Below, one piece after another: positions 26,222-35,542 of a DNA stretch of 54,406 nucleotides; positions within the stretch are counted from its first letter, which is position 1, and each line of letters begins with the position of its first letter. Position numbers and translations under genes: made by a program. The notes under the pieces were generated by a model that was not told the origin of the DNA, did no database searches, and was given only the letters and a program-made list of their open reading frames with translations. This DNA comes from Scalindua sp964437425. Lineage in GTDB: Bacteria; Planctomycetota; Brocadiia; Brocadiales; Scalinduaceae. The stretch lies in assembly GCA_964437425.1 (NCBI GenBank), contig CAYTGO010000018.1, positions 1 to 54,406 of the forward strand, given 5' to 3'.

Positions 26222-27496
26222 CTAACTCTTCTTAATTATTTCTAACCCATTCATATACGGTCTGAGCACTTCCGGTACCTCTACCGTACCGTCTTCCCTC
26301 TGATAGTTTTCAATAATAGCAATCATTGTCCTGGGAAGCGCAACTCCTGAACCATTCAAAGTATGTACATGCTGCACCTTGCCCTCATCATCTCTAAAGC
26401 GTATATTGCTCCGTCTTGCCTGAAAATCCTCGAAATTGCTACACGAAGATACTTCCAGGAATTTGTCTACTCCGGGAGACCATACCTCAATATCGTAGCA
26501 CTTTGCTGCAGCAAAACTTAAATCTCCGGTACATAGTTTTAAAACCCGGTACTGAAGTCCAAGTAACTGTAATACTTTTTCTGAAACAGATAAAAGTGAC
26601 TCAAGCTCATCATAAGATGTCTCCGGCCTGACAAACTTTACCAATTCAACCTTATTAAATTGATGCACCCGCAACATACCCCTGGTATCCTTACCATGCG
26701 ATCCAGCTTCCCGTCTGAAGCATGCTGTAAAAGCGGTGTAGTAAGTGGGAAGATCAGCGACAGACATGATCTCATTTGAGTGGATATTTGTTACCGGAAC
26801 CTCAGCAGTAGGTATAAGAAACAGATCATCTTCAGGGATTCTGTACATATCATCCTCGAGTTTAGGCAATTGGCCTGTACCTGTCATTGATGATCTGTTA
26901 ACAAGGTAAGGTGGGAATATCTCAGTATATCCATGCTCCTGTGTGTGAAGGTCCAGCATGAAATTGTAGAGCGCACGTTCCAGTCTTGCTCCCGCACCCT
27001 TATACAGCGTAAAACCAGCACCGGTTATCTTTGCAGCCCTCTCAAAATCCAGGATATCCAATGTCTTACCAATATCCCAGTGGGGGAGGGGGGTAAATGA
27101 GTATTCTCTCTTTTCCCCACACTCCTTTATAATTTCATTTAATGTCTCATCTTTTCCGACCGGTACATCAGAAGCAGGTATATTTGGTATTCTTAGAAGT
27201 ATTGATTCCAATTCATCAGTTAATGCCTTTATATCAACCTCCAGCTGTTTTATATTATCAGAAACACCCTTCATCTCCTTTATCACATCTGATGCATCCT
27301 CTTTTTTCGACTTTAATTCACTGATCTTTTTAGAAGTAATATTCCGCTTGTTTCTAAGGTCATCACATTCAATTAGCAGAGACTTGCGTTTTGAATCAAG
27401 TTCCAGTAGTGAATCAAGGTTAGTCTTTTCATTTTTGTTAATTACTGCCTGCTTGACCTTTTCAATATCGTCACGAATAATGTTTATATCCAGCAT
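26222..27496 (-). CDS. serS: Seryl-tRNA synthetase
   Basis: Charges tRNA-Ser (and selenocysteine tRNA where present). 424 residues, normal length. An N-terminal coiled-coil arm (about 28-100, KSLLIECDDLRNKRNITSKKI) is followed by class II motifs: motif 2 around FRREAGSHGKDTRGMLRVHQF and motif 3 with LNGSGVALPRTMIAIIENYQ. FLIPTAEVPVTN is the serine-site loop. It is convergent with ispF, the ends being 22 bp apart, and is preceded on the same strand by the deaminase gene (7 bp gap), so the two form an operon. Confidence 0.96.
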   Translation of the reverse strand: MLDINIIRDDIEKVKQAVINKNEKTNLDSLLELDSKRKSLLIECDDLRNKRNITSKKISELKSKKEDASDVIKEMKGVSDNIKQLEVDIKALTDELESILLRIPNIPASDVPVGKDETLNEIIKECGEKREYSFTPLPHWDIGKTLDILDFERAAKITGAGFTLYKGAGARLERALYNFMLDLHTQEHGYTEIFPPYLVNRSSMTGTGQLPKLEDDMYRIPEDDLFLIPTAEVPVTNIHSNEIMSVADLPTYYTAFTACFRREAGSHGKDTRGMLRVHQFNKVELVKFVRPETSYDELESLLSVSEKVLQLLGLQYRVLKLCTGDLSFAAAKCYDIEVWSPGVDKFLEVSSCSNFEDFQARRSNIRFRDDEGKVQHVHTLNGSGVALPRTMIAIIENYQREDGTVEVPEVLRPYMNGLEIIKKS

Positions 27497-27503
27497 TTAT
27501 CAA

Positions 27504-28766
27504 TCACTCCTCTAAATTATCCTTCCTTCTTATCTCAAATTTATCATAACAGATCTCTCCGGCGACTATCGTCAGTACGCACTCAGAATCCTGAGAGAAA
27601 ATTCCATCATATATATTACTTATATCTGTACTCTGAAAATCTATTACAGCAACATCGGCATAGTATCCGGGATGGAGTTGTCCAATATGGTCATCCATTT
27701 GTAAAGCAACTGCTCCGGCAATAGTACCCATGCTAAAGATGTAATTTGGCTCAATTTCAGGATAACTACTCCTGATGAACTTCATCTCATCCAGTATGCT
27801 GAGTGTGTTATTGCTGGCGAGGCTGTCAGTCCCCAGGGCAATGTTTATGCCTCTATCCTTCAGTGAAGAGAAAGGATGCTCTTTATGACGGAAAAATTCA
27901 TGGCTCCGGGGACAGAAAACTACATTTGATTTACTCTTTTCCATTGTTCCGATCTCATCCTCTGTTAAGTAATTACAGTGAATAAGTATACACTCATTAT
28001 TTAAAATTCCAATATTATTCAGATAATTAATAGGGGACAGTCCGGGATGCTTCCACCTGTTTAACATCTTGAAATCATTCAATAAAGTGACAAAGTGGCC
28101 TGCTCCACTTGTCAGAAACTCGACCTCGTCTTCTGTTTCAGCTATGTGCGTTGCGATTCTAATGTCTAATTCATCTGAAACTTTCCTGCACTCTCTGTAA
28201 AGCTTATCTGAAACGGTATAAGGTGCGTGCGGGAAGATCCCGATTGAGAGGAGATCGACGGTGCTTATGCCGCCGATTAACTCTTTAAAATTCATTATTG
28301 TGTCTTCTGCTGTATCAGGATCAAAATTTATAATCTCAAAAAAAACCAATTTTCTGATATTACTTGCTAACAACTCATTCAGTGCAATACCGTTCCTGGT
28401 AATATCAACGACGGTTGTAGTCCCGGATTTGAGGCTATTCTCAATTCCATCTCGAATGGAAAGAGAATATTCATTTTCAGACCAATCTTTCTTTATCGCT
28501 ACTAAGTCCCTGATCCAATCTGTGAAATTGCCATTGCCGTTAAGAGATTTGTGCAGATGGGTTAATTCAAGATGAGTGTGCGCGTTTATAAAACCCGGCA
28601 CTATTGCAGAATTACCAAGATCAATAGTTTTGTAAGAGTCAGCGTTATCAATATCGCTGAACAGTCCTGCAAACTTAATCTTTCCACCATCATCAATTAA
28701 GAGAGCACCATTGTCTATTACGTTATCAGGATCTTTTAATAAATATTTCGACTTTAGGATGTACAT
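27504..28766 (-). CDS. mqnX: Amidohydrolase, probable aminodeoxyfutalosine deaminase
   Basis: 420 residues of the amidohydrolase/MtaD-SsnA type: a metal-binding HTH in FINAHTHLELTHLH, a third histidine in IATHIAETEDEVEFL, then ILIHCNYL and the catalytic aspartate in LGTDSLASNN. In futalosine-pathway organisms such enzymes deaminate 6-amino-6-deoxyfutalosine, the product of MqnE, whose gene is 5 kb away. An S-adenosylhomocysteine, methylthioadenosine or other aminohydrolase role cannot be excluded from sequence alone. It starts with ATG at 28766 and is followed by serS. Confidence 0.75.
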   Translation of the reverse strand: MYILKSKYLLKDPDNVIDNGALLIDDGGKIKFAGLFSDIDNADSYKTIDLGNSAIVPGFINAHTHLELTHLHKSLNGNGNFTDWIRDLVAIKKDWSENEYSLSIRDGIENSLKSGTTTVVDITRNGIALNELLASNIRKLVFFEIINFDPDTAEDTIMNFKELIGGISTVDLLSIGIFPHAPYTVSDKLYRECRKVSDELDIRIATHIAETEDEVEFLTSGAGHFVTLLNDFKMLNRWKHPGLSPINYLNNIGILNNECILIHCNYLTEDEIGTMEKSKSNVVFCPRSHEFFRHKEHPFSSLKDRGINIALGTDSLASNNTLSILDEMKFIRSSYPEIEPNYIFSMGTIAGAVALQMDDHIGQLHPGYYADVAVIDFQSTDISNIYDGIFSQDSECVLTIVAGEICYDKFEIRRKDNLEE

Positions 28767-28801
28767 AATGAAAAGTTAAAAGTGACTACCAGAATTTTCC
28801 C

Positions 28802-28840
28802 CACTTTAGCCACTTTAGTTCACTTCAAACTTTAGGCACT
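28802..28840. repeat. ACTTTAG/CTAAAGT short repeat cluster, copy 2
   Basis: Three spaced ACTTTAG-like words, with a further AAAGTTAAAAGTGACT just upstream at 28774. It belongs to the same family as the copies near 2248, 40963 and 43656. Confidence 0.5.
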
Positions 28841-28952
28841 TAGTTTATCTTTTAGTTCTTCATCGTATCAGTTGTATATTTTGCTGTCAACTTATAAAGA
28901 GGGGGGGGGGAGGTGGTGGATTTACGATATACGATTGACGATTGAAAAATAA

Positions 28953-29105
28953 TTCACCGCAGAGGCGCAGAGTACGCAAAGAGAAGAAAGAAGAGAGAAA
29001 AGAATAACATATCTTAGGAATGCAAGAATTACAGAAAGAATTTTCAATACAAGGCTTTATTATGTATAGTTTTTCTCTGCGTACTTTGCGTCTTTGCGGT
29101 GAGAA
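28953..29105. repeat. MITE-like inverted-repeat element, complete copy
   Basis: Arms of about 33 bp, 28953-28985 (TTCACCGCAGAGGCGCAGAG...) and 29073-29105 (...TGCGTCTTTGCGGTGAGAA), are near-perfect reverse complements with one short indel. The core between them (about 29005-29065, with CTTAGGAATGCAAGAATTAC) is repeated in inverted orientation at about 46985-47045. There is no coding capacity. It fits a small non-autonomous mobile or structural repeat. Confidence 0.7.
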
Positions 29106-29156
29106 CTGTTTTTACTTATTCCTTGATAAATTCATGTCTGATGTTAGAATCCAAAT

Positions 29157-29870
29157 ATGCTTAATAAGAAAATATTCTACATAATAATTTCTGTAGTTTT
29201 CTGTTTTGCCACGTTTTGGACGGTAAACACATATGGCTCAGATGGCCATATCATCTATGATCTTGACGAGATATTAGCAAAGGTAGAGGATGCTAATTCA
29301 CGGCTTAAGACGATGGATGCAGACATTAAATATTCAAGAGTTATCTCTCTTCTAGACTCAGAGGAAGTCTCTCTTGGTTACTTACAGTATAAAAAACCGA
29401 AGAAATTGAATCTGAATTTCTTCCCTCCACGAAACGAAATCAACGTTATTGACGGTACATATATCTGGATATATCACATGAAGGAAAAACAGGTTGAAAA
29501 ATACCAGATAAGCAGTGATATGGACTCTCCGCAAGGCATGGATATCTTTGACCTGGGATACGAATACACAACTGAAAAAGCGAAGGAGAACTATAGCATC
29601 ACACTTCTGGAGGACATTTCGACTGAGGAGGAAGCGTTATACCACATTGAACTCATTCCAAAGGATACATTTGATTCCGAATACGACAGAATCTTACTGT
29701 GGGTCAGAGAGGGGCTCTGGCTGCCGGTACAATATCAGATGTTTGAGAGCGATGGAGAGATTATAAACACTATCGAATTATCTAATATTCAAGTCAACCC
29801 GGACATACCTGATAAAATATTCGTACTGGATTTACCTGATGATGTAGAGGTTTTAGAGCCGTTTAAATAA
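29157..29870 (+). CDS. LolA-like outer-membrane lipoprotein carrier domain protein
   Basis: 237 residues. The signal peptide (about 1-27, ...TVNTYGSDG) is followed by a LolA-type pattern: an N-terminal helix (LAKVEDANSRLKTMDADIKYSRV), then antiparallel strands GYLQYKKPKKLNLNFFPP, NEINVIDGTYIWIYHMKEKQVEKYQI and LLWVREGLWLPVQYQMFESDGEIINTIELSNIQVN. LolA proteins carry lipoproteins or lipids across the periplasm. It is longer than classical LolA (about 200), and the neighbours give no further clue. A second LolA/LolB-like protein is encoded at 15.5 kb. Confidence 0.75.
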   Translation: MLNKKIFYIIISVVFCFATFWTVNTYGSDGHIIYDLDEILAKVEDANSRLKTMDADIKYSRVISLLDSEEVSLGYLQYKKPKKLNLNFFPPRNEINVIDGTYIWIYHMKEKQVEKYQISSDMDSPQGMDIFDLGYEYTTEKAKENYSITLLEDISTEEEALYHIELIPKDTFDSEYDRILLWVREGLWLPVQYQMFESDGEIINTIELSNIQVNPDIPDKIFVLDLPDDVEVLEPFK

Positions 29871-30032
29871 AACAACACCCTTTACAAATTTATTTGGTAT
29901 TATCTATAAACTTATTAATTACTAGTTATAATGCTGGATGATGGTGTGAGATCAAGGATATTAATGGTTTAAAAATATACATCTAAGTATAGAATAAACA
30001 TAAAAGTAAATGTTAACTTAAAAGTTGTTTCT

Positions 30033-30989
30033 ATGAAAAATATCAAAATATTCCTGGCATCATCATCAGAACTAGTTGATGAACGGACTAATTTCGAAAT
30101 AATGATTAGTCGTCAAAATAAACTATGGATTGAAAAGGATATTTATTTTGAGTTAATCATTTGGGAAGATTTTATTGACGCCATGTCTAAAACCCGTTTG
30201 CAGGATGAATACAATAAAAGTATCAAACAATGCGATATTTTCGTAATGCTTTTTTTTACAAAGGTTGGAAAATATACCAGAGAAGAATTTGAAATGGCAT
30301 TTGGCCAATTTAAGAAAAATGGACGACCTTTTATTTACACATATTTTAAAAATGCCCAGGTTAATATACATGAACTCGATGAATCGAATATACTGAGCTT
30401 ATTCGAATTCAAAAGGAGGCTCAATGAAATGCAGCATTTTTATACTATTTTTAAGAATACTGAGGATCTTAAGCTTCAATTCCTATCACAGTTACAAAAA
30501 CTGGAGGATAATGATCTCTTATCTCATAAAATTGAAATAGGATTAAATCTTCGCCAGATATTAAATAAAGTCTGGGCTACCTGTAAGGATATCAATATAT
30601 ATCCTTATACTGTGTTTATTCTTAATGAGCTATTGTCTGATCCAGACAGTGACTTATATAAGTGCTTAGATAACACTAGAAAAGGGTATGCAGAGGCGCT
30701 CAAATCAAAATTAAACGATTTTTCTAATAAATTGATTAATAATGAAGGAACCGAAGTATTCAACAACCAAGACTGGCTAGAACGTGAAGATTTTCAAAAA
30801 GCAGTTAGTATTGCAAAGCAGGAGCCCAGTAATGACTTGGAAGAGCGGCACCTGCTTTTAAGTATCCTTAATTCTGAGAGTAATACTATTCAATATATAA
30901 AGCGAGATCTGGATGCTGAATTCACAGTACTCTTGAATTACGTTAGAGGAAAGCAAATAAACAAGACACCCACAATAAATGATGCATAA
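30033..30989 (+). CDS. TIR/DUF4062-like domain protein with Clp-N-like C-terminus
   Basis: 318 residues, cytosolic. Residues about 1-115 (KIFLASSSELVDERTNFE, FELIIWEDFIDAMSK, QDEYNKSIKQCDIFVMLFFTKVGKYTREEFEMAF) match the DUF4062/TIR-like pattern. In other bacteria such domains accompany STAND and other immune proteins and may cleave nucleotides. A helical linker follows. The last about 65 residues (DFQKAVSIAKQEP...EERHLLLSILNSES) resemble the Clp N-terminal repeat, a protein-binding module. The gene overlaps the kinase gene by 11 nt, so the pair is translated together. The sequence looks more AT-rich than its neighbours. It could be an effector controlled by the kinase; that is inference. Confidence 0.7.
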   Translation: MKNIKIFLASSSELVDERTNFEIMISRQNKLWIEKDIYFELIIWEDFIDAMSKTRLQDEYNKSIKQCDIFVMLFFTKVGKYTREEFEMAFGQFKKNGRPFIYTYFKNAQVNIHELDESNILSLFEFKRRLNEMQHFYTIFKNTEDLKLQFLSQLQKLEDNDLLSHKIEIGLNLRQILNKVWATCKDINIYPYTVFILNELLSDPDSDLYKCLDNTRKGYAEALKSKLNDFSNKLINNEGTEVFNNQDWLEREDFQKAVSIAKQEPSNDLEERHLLLSILNSESNTIQYIKRDLDAEFTVLLNYVRGKQINKTPTINDA

Positions 30990-33900
30990 TGAATCCAAAC
31001 ACAGTACTCCAGGCAACCCAACTCAATATCTCACTCCGATATTCGAAAGCTCTATTGAGCATAAAGAGAATGATGATACTTCGTATAACATAAAAGGAAG
31101 CCTTGGGAATGGTTATGACTATGTAGATATTAAGTATGGTGGGATGGGTGAGGTCTATCTATGTTCATTTAAAAATGCTCAAGAACCGCAATTAGCTCTC
31201 AAGACGTTTCAAAAACAATTTTTCTTTGACCCAATACATCGGAAGGCTTTTCTGAATGAAGCATTAAACTGGTTGAGGTTATCTGGTATTCCACATGTAA
31301 TGCCTGTAATGGGCTACACACAACTAGATCAACGGCCATTTTTGGTCATGCCTTGTGTAAATCCCAGAGATAAGATAGTTTCATTCAGGGATAAACTAAG
31401 TAAGAAGGACCTCTCTTTAAAAGACAAACTCAAATTTATATCACAATGTATTGTCGGACTCAAATTTGTGGAGGATAGGTTTTCTGAAATGATACACGGT
31501 GATTTAAAGCCTGAAAACCTAATGTTAATGGGGGATGAAATCTTCATTTCTGATTTTGGTCTTTCAAAATCTCTAGATAATAGTGATCCTGATTTAGAAT
31601 TAGATACCACCTGGGCCTACAAAGCTCCTGAACTTTGGGAGGACTGCACGAAATTCACAAAAAAATCAGATTTGTATGCGTTAGGAATAATAATTTATGA
31701 AACTCTTACAGGTTCTTTACCTTTCCTGGCAAAGAGTGCTATCGAATGGAAGAATTTGCATTCTAATATAACACCTGAGAATGTGTTCAGGAAGGAAACT
31801 AATGAGTTAGAGTGGGCTTTACTGGAATTAAGTCTTAGATGTTTGGAAAAAGAGCCTGAAAATCGCCCTAAAAGCTTTTGTCAGTTATTTACCGAATTCA
31901 GTAGAATATGGGGAGAACATGATATCTTAAGCAGCTTTGAATCACTATATAACGAAAGCGTCATGGTTTCTAGTTACAAGCTGATTCAAAAAAAACTTAA
32001 GCCATCTCTACTAAGAAATTTTCTTACGATCGATCGCCCTGATATAGTATTAAAGGAGCTTGAATACATTGAAAAGGATGACTTCACTCCTGAAATAATG
32101 CATTACAAAGGAACGGCTTTATCCCTGCTCGAAAGAGATGATGAGGCAGCAATAGTGTTTAGTGAACTATTGCAATCGGAGCTTAAGGAAGATCAAAGAG
32201 TCAATGTGTTAAGTGAATTTGGACTCTCATTAAAAAGGCTGGAAAGATACGATGAAGCCGAGAGATTGTATTTAGATCAACTATTACCTACAATTTCGAA
32301 TGAACAGGTACCAATGGCCACTACTAATCTGGCTACCGTTTACATAAGCAATAAAAAAGATGAAGAAGCAATCCCACTTCTAGAAAATATGCTGATGGAT
32401 CACCCTGATGTGGCTGAAGGATGGGGCAATCTGGGTTTAGCTTACCATAGCAAAAAGGATTTCAATAAAGCAATTAGTTGCTATGCAAAAACAATATCCT
32501 TGAACCGTAACCTTGTTTTTATCAATATCAAATTGGCTGATTGTTACATTGAAGTTGGTCAATTCGAACTAGCTTATTCACTGCTGTATAGTGCTTATAG
32601 TCAAGGGCATACCGATTATAACTGGCTAAAAATGATGCTTATCACATGCGGATTAACAGATAGGGTGCAGGAATTCACTGAGTTGATGCAGCTTTCTGAA
32701 AAAGAAATGGGTGAGGAAAAAGCAAAGGAGATAATTAAAGCCGCTACGAGTAGAATTGCGCAGGTTGTAAAAGAAGATGATGAAACCCAGGGTGAAAAAA
32801 AAATCTCAAACAAAGAAGAATATCAACCAATAGAAGATGAAACAGTTGTAAAACATGATTCTGACAAGTCCCAAATTGATGATTCATCATCTATTTCTGG
32901 CGATAAACAGAATTTCAGTACTCCCTTCGTCAATTTTAGATATTATATGGGTGATAGCTCATATTCAATCGACTTCTATGAAAGCATTGATAATCATATA
33001 GACTACTCGAACTCTTTCAAAGAAGCATTTAATTCCGCGAAACGTGATCCAAGATTTAAAATGTCAAATACTACTAGGCTTAGAACAACTATTTTCTATT
33101 TCACTAAATGCCCTAAGTGTGAAATCGATATTTTAACCAATAGGGATATAGACAAAAGTTTAACCTGTAGAAGGTGCGACAACCGCTTTAACACTGAAGT
33201 TTTCGAATCACCGGAAAGAAGGAAATTACTAAAGCAATGTCTCGGATTAATTGGCCTGAAATTAGAAAGTGCTTCTGAACAATCGGTTATAGTTATTGTT
33301 CAACCACGTAAGGATGATGATATTGATCAGATGCAAAACTTGTTTTATGTAAACGGATACCAATCAAAGGATAAATCCGAGGTGATCGTTTATTTTATTT
33401 ATGATCAGGCAGTTCAAAGAGACCTGATGACTAATGATGAGCCCATTTTAGCCTTTCAAAAAGATCTAACTGAATTAACAAAAAGTTATGAGGGAAACAC
33501 ACCAGAAGAAGTTGATTTGTTCATAAGGGAATTAAGAAATTCTTTTCCAGCTCTTCGCTCAGCGTCTACAACGTACGATCCAAATGCTAAAGATTATACG
33601 ACATTAATGATGATTGGCAAAAATAAAGAAGCACTTGATGCATTGGAGGAAGATCTAGCTACTAATCCAGAAGATTTGTCATTATTGCAAACAAAAATAA
33701 ATCTAATGATTCTATTGGGTAGAAAAAAGGAGGCAATTGACTTTACAGAAGACCTGCTTGCAAGCAGGCCAAATGAGTCTGGAATGTGGTATCAATTAGG
33801 GAAATTACACTCTGATAGCAAGGATTTTACAAAAGCATTGACATACTTAGAAAGAGCAGCTCAATTAGATCCTATAGACAAGAATATTCTTATACTACTT

Positions 33901-33999
33901 GCGGTTTGCTACAAACAATTAGGAGAGGAACAAAAACTAAACAATACTATTCTGAAAATAAATAATTTAGGAAGTTTTGGTTTAGGTTCCAGCCACTAA
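30979..33999 (+). CDS. Ser/Thr protein kinase with TPR arrays and a zinc ribbon
   Basis: 1006 residues. The Hanks-type kinase domain (about 40-315) has the glycine loop KYGGMGEVYL, catalytic lysine K75 (LALK), HGDLKPEN (D175, HGD in place of HRD), DFG at D192 and APE at 216-218, so it looks active. TPR-like repeats follow (about 340-580; ATTNLATVYISNKKDEEAIPLLENML, AEGWGNLGLAYHSKKDFNKAISCY). A charged linker comes next, then a CPKC/CRRC zinc ribbon near 711-733, an alpha/beta region and a second TPR block (about 880-1000). There is no membrane segment. It probably senses a signal or partner and regulates the overlapping TIR/DUF4062-like protein. Confidence 0.85.
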   Translation: MMHNESKHSTPGNPTQYLTPIFESSIEHKENDDTSYNIKGSLGNGYDYVDIKYGGMGEVYLCSFKNAQEPQLALKTFQKQFFFDPIHRKAFLNEALNWLRLSGIPHVMPVMGYTQLDQRPFLVMPCVNPRDKIVSFRDKLSKKDLSLKDKLKFISQCIVGLKFVEDRFSEMIHGDLKPENLMLMGDEIFISDFGLSKSLDNSDPDLELDTTWAYKAPELWEDCTKFTKKSDLYALGIIIYETLTGSLPFLAKSAIEWKNLHSNITPENVFRKETNELEWALLELSLRCLEKEPENRPKSFCQLFTEFSRIWGEHDILSSFESLYNESVMVSSYKLIQKKLKPSLLRNFLTIDRPDIVLKELEYIEKDDFTPEIMHYKGTALSLLERDDEAAIVFSELLQSELKEDQRVNVLSEFGLSLKRLERYDEAERLYLDQLLPTISNEQVPMATTNLATVYISNKKDEEAIPLLENMLMDHPDVAEGWGNLGLAYHSKKDFNKAISCYAKTISLNRNLVFINIKLADCYIEVGQFELAYSLLYSAYSQGHTDYNWLKMMLITCGLTDRVQEFTELMQLSEKEMGEEKAKEIIKAATSRIAQVVKEDDETQGEKKISNKEEYQPIEDETVVKHDSDKSQIDDSSSISGDKQNFSTPFVNFRYYMGDSSYSIDFYESIDNHIDYSNSFKEAFNSAKRDPRFKMSNTTRLRTTIFYFTKCPKCEIDILTNRDIDKSLTCRRCDNRFNTEVFESPERRKLLKQCLGLIGLKLESASEQSVIVIVQPRKDDDIDQMQNLFYVNGYQSKDKSEVIVYFIYDQAVQRDLMTNDEPILAFQKDLTELTKSYEGNTPEEVDLFIRELRNSFPALRSASTTYDPNAKDYTTLMMIGKNKEALDALEEDLATNPEDLSLLQTKINLMILLGRKKEAIDFTEDLLASRPNESGMWYQLGKLHSDSKDFTKALTYLERAAQLDPIDKNILILLAVCYKQLGEEQKLNNTILKINNLGSFGLGSSH

Positions 34000-34006
34000 A
34001 ATACAG

Positions 34007-34705
34007 CTAAATATAATCCAGTTTATCCTTAACCCCAGCTTCTTTAAAAGCATTCAGGCGCAGGCGACAGCTCTGGCAGCGGCCGCAGGCTTTGTCATTT
34101 CTGTCGTAGCATGACCAGGAAAGTTGTAGTGGGGCGCCAATTTCAATACCTTTTTTGACTATCTCGGATCTGCTCATATCGAGCAGGGGGGTAATCACTT
34201 TTATATTAGTTGATGGCTTGGTTCCTACATCAGCAAGCTTATTATATGCTTTATAGTATTCTGGCCTGCAATCAGGATAATCAGGGCTGTCCTGTTGGAC
34301 GGCACCTATATAGACGCTTTCCGCATTGATGGTTTCGGCCCAGGAGACCGCTATTGACAGCAGATGAGTGTTCCTGAAAGGTACATACGAAGTTGGTATA
34401 CTTATATTTGTACTATCTTTGTCTCCTTTATCTACAGGTATATTGCGATCGGTAAGACTGGAGCCGCCAATCTTCCTTAAAAAGTCCAACTCAACTGTAA
34501 GGATCCTTGTTTCAGGTATGTTGTAGAATCTTGCTATGGATCTGAAAGAGTTATATTCCCTGGTCTGAGTTCGCTGCCCATAGCCTACATGGAGTAGGGC
34601 GACACTGTGTTCCTGCATAGCCATCGCCATGGTCACACAACTATCGAGACCACCGCTCAGGAGGACTACTGCTAGATTCTTCTCTGACAAGTCTATTACT
34701 TTCAT
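34007..34705 (-). CDS. queC: 7-cyano-7-deazaguanine synthase
   Basis: Converts 7-carboxy-7-deazaguanine to preQ0 with ATP and ammonia, on the way to queuosine. 232 residues. The PP-loop is VVLLSGGLDSCVTMAMA (SGGLDS 17-22), and the zinc site near the C-terminus is CYDRNDKACGRCQSCRLR (four cysteines). It is followed upstream on the same strand by queE (47-bp gap), so the pair is the usual queuosine unit. It converges with the kinase gene, the ends being 7 bp apart. The RBS region AAGGCGG precedes the ATG. Confidence 0.95.
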   Translation of the reverse strand: MKVIDLSEKNLAVVLLSGGLDSCVTMAMAMQEHSVALLHVGYGQRTQTREYNSFRSIARFYNIPETRILTVELDFLRKIGGSSLTDRNIPVDKGDKDSTNISIPTSYVPFRNTHLLSIAVSWAETINAESVYIGAVQQDSPDYPDCRPEYYKAYNKLADVGTKPSTNIKVITPLLDMSRSEIVKKGIEIGAPLQLSWSCYDRNDKACGRCQSCRLRLNAFKEAGVKDKLDYI

Positions 34706-34726
34706 TTTTATCCGCCTTATATATTA

Positions 34727-34742
34727 ATATACTATAGTATAT
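34727..34742. promoter_or_regulatory. 16-bp perfect palindrome between queE and queC
   Basis: ATATACTATAGTATAT lies about 22 bp before the queC start. It could be an operator or simply part of a second, internal promoter; nothing else supports a specific regulator. Confidence 0.3.
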
Positions 34743-34752
34743 GGTAAAAAAA

Positions 34753-35409
34753 TTATACACCGCTTGTTTTATCCGGCCAGATTATTTTGTGCAGTTGTAG
34801 CTGAAGTCGCACATCCAATCCATCTTTCAGTATCCATCCGGCAAGGGTCTTTGGCTTCAGCTTTCCATGTACTAATCCGAATAATACCGTCGCCCTGTCT
34901 CTTATTTTGTATTTTACTGTAACCCCCTTTGCCCATTCATAATCTCTCTTAGATGATATTATGAACTTTACCTCATCTCTGCTCTTAAGCCTCTCAAGAT
35001 TCTGCCAGTCCATCTCCTGCTCCATGCCGCTGTCAGGACACTTGATATCAACGACCCTTACGATACCTTTTGGCAATATATCAATGTTCTGGCTACCGTT
35101 TGTCTCTATATATACATTGAAATGATCCTTTTTCAATAGATTTATCAGTTTGCTGATGTTTTCTTGTAACAGGGGCTCGCCGCCCGTGATGCAGACGTTC
35201 CTGGTCTCATACCCACGTGCTCTGTTCAATATCTCTTCTAACGACATTGCAGACCCTTCGCTATATGCATACACCGTATCGCAGTACGAGCATCTCAGGT
35301 TGCATCCTGTCAGTCTGATGAAGACACAGGGAATACCGGCATAGGTAGACTCGCCCTGAATACTCACAAATATCTCATTAACAAGGAGGGAAGACTCTTT
35401 TTTGCTCAT
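34753..35409 (-). CDS. queE: 7-carboxy-7-deazaguanine synthase (radical SAM)
   Basis: Rearranges 6-carboxytetrahydropterin to 7-carboxy-7-deazaguanine. From the ATG at 35409 the protein has 218 residues; the frame is also open from a GTG at 35433 that has no RBS. Key parts: FVSIQGESTYAGIPCVFIRLTGCNLRCSYCD with the CxxxCxxC iron-sulfur motif, VCITGGEPLLQ and VYIETNGS. It is upstream of queC on one transcript. QueD and the pterin step are not encoded in the window. Confidence 0.93.
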   Translation of the reverse strand: MSKKESSLLVNEIFVSIQGESTYAGIPCVFIRLTGCNLRCSYCDTVYAYSEGSAMSLEEILNRARGYETRNVCITGGEPLLQENISKLINLLKKDHFNVYIETNGSQNIDILPKGIVRVVDIKCPDSGMEQEMDWQNLERLKSRDEVKFIISSKRDYEWAKGVTVKYKIRDRATVLFGLVHGKLKPKTLAGWILKDGLDVRLQLQLHKIIWPDKTSGV

Positions 35410-35542
35410 ATTTGCACATATTAAGGCTAACACTATGTATACAAAGGAGATAAGCCTATTTCTTGATATCCTATATAATGTAGTATTTTTCTGAACGTAA
35501 CATAAGATATCTTATCAGACGTTATATTTAGGTTAAAAAAGA

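Larger units (their letters stand above)
28767..29156. other. Gene-free repeat-bearing region
   Basis: 390 bp between divergent genes. It contains CTAAAGT-type words (28772-28840), a G10 tract (28901-28910) and a long inverted-repeat element (28953-29105). No gene was seen. Confidence 0.7.

Noticed and set aside
34007..35409. queC beside the TIR/kinase pair as a Qat-type defence system
   Set aside because: queC and queE are a standard queuosine pair on the opposite strand, with intact catalytic motifs, and no QatA, QatB or QatD-like gene is nearby.
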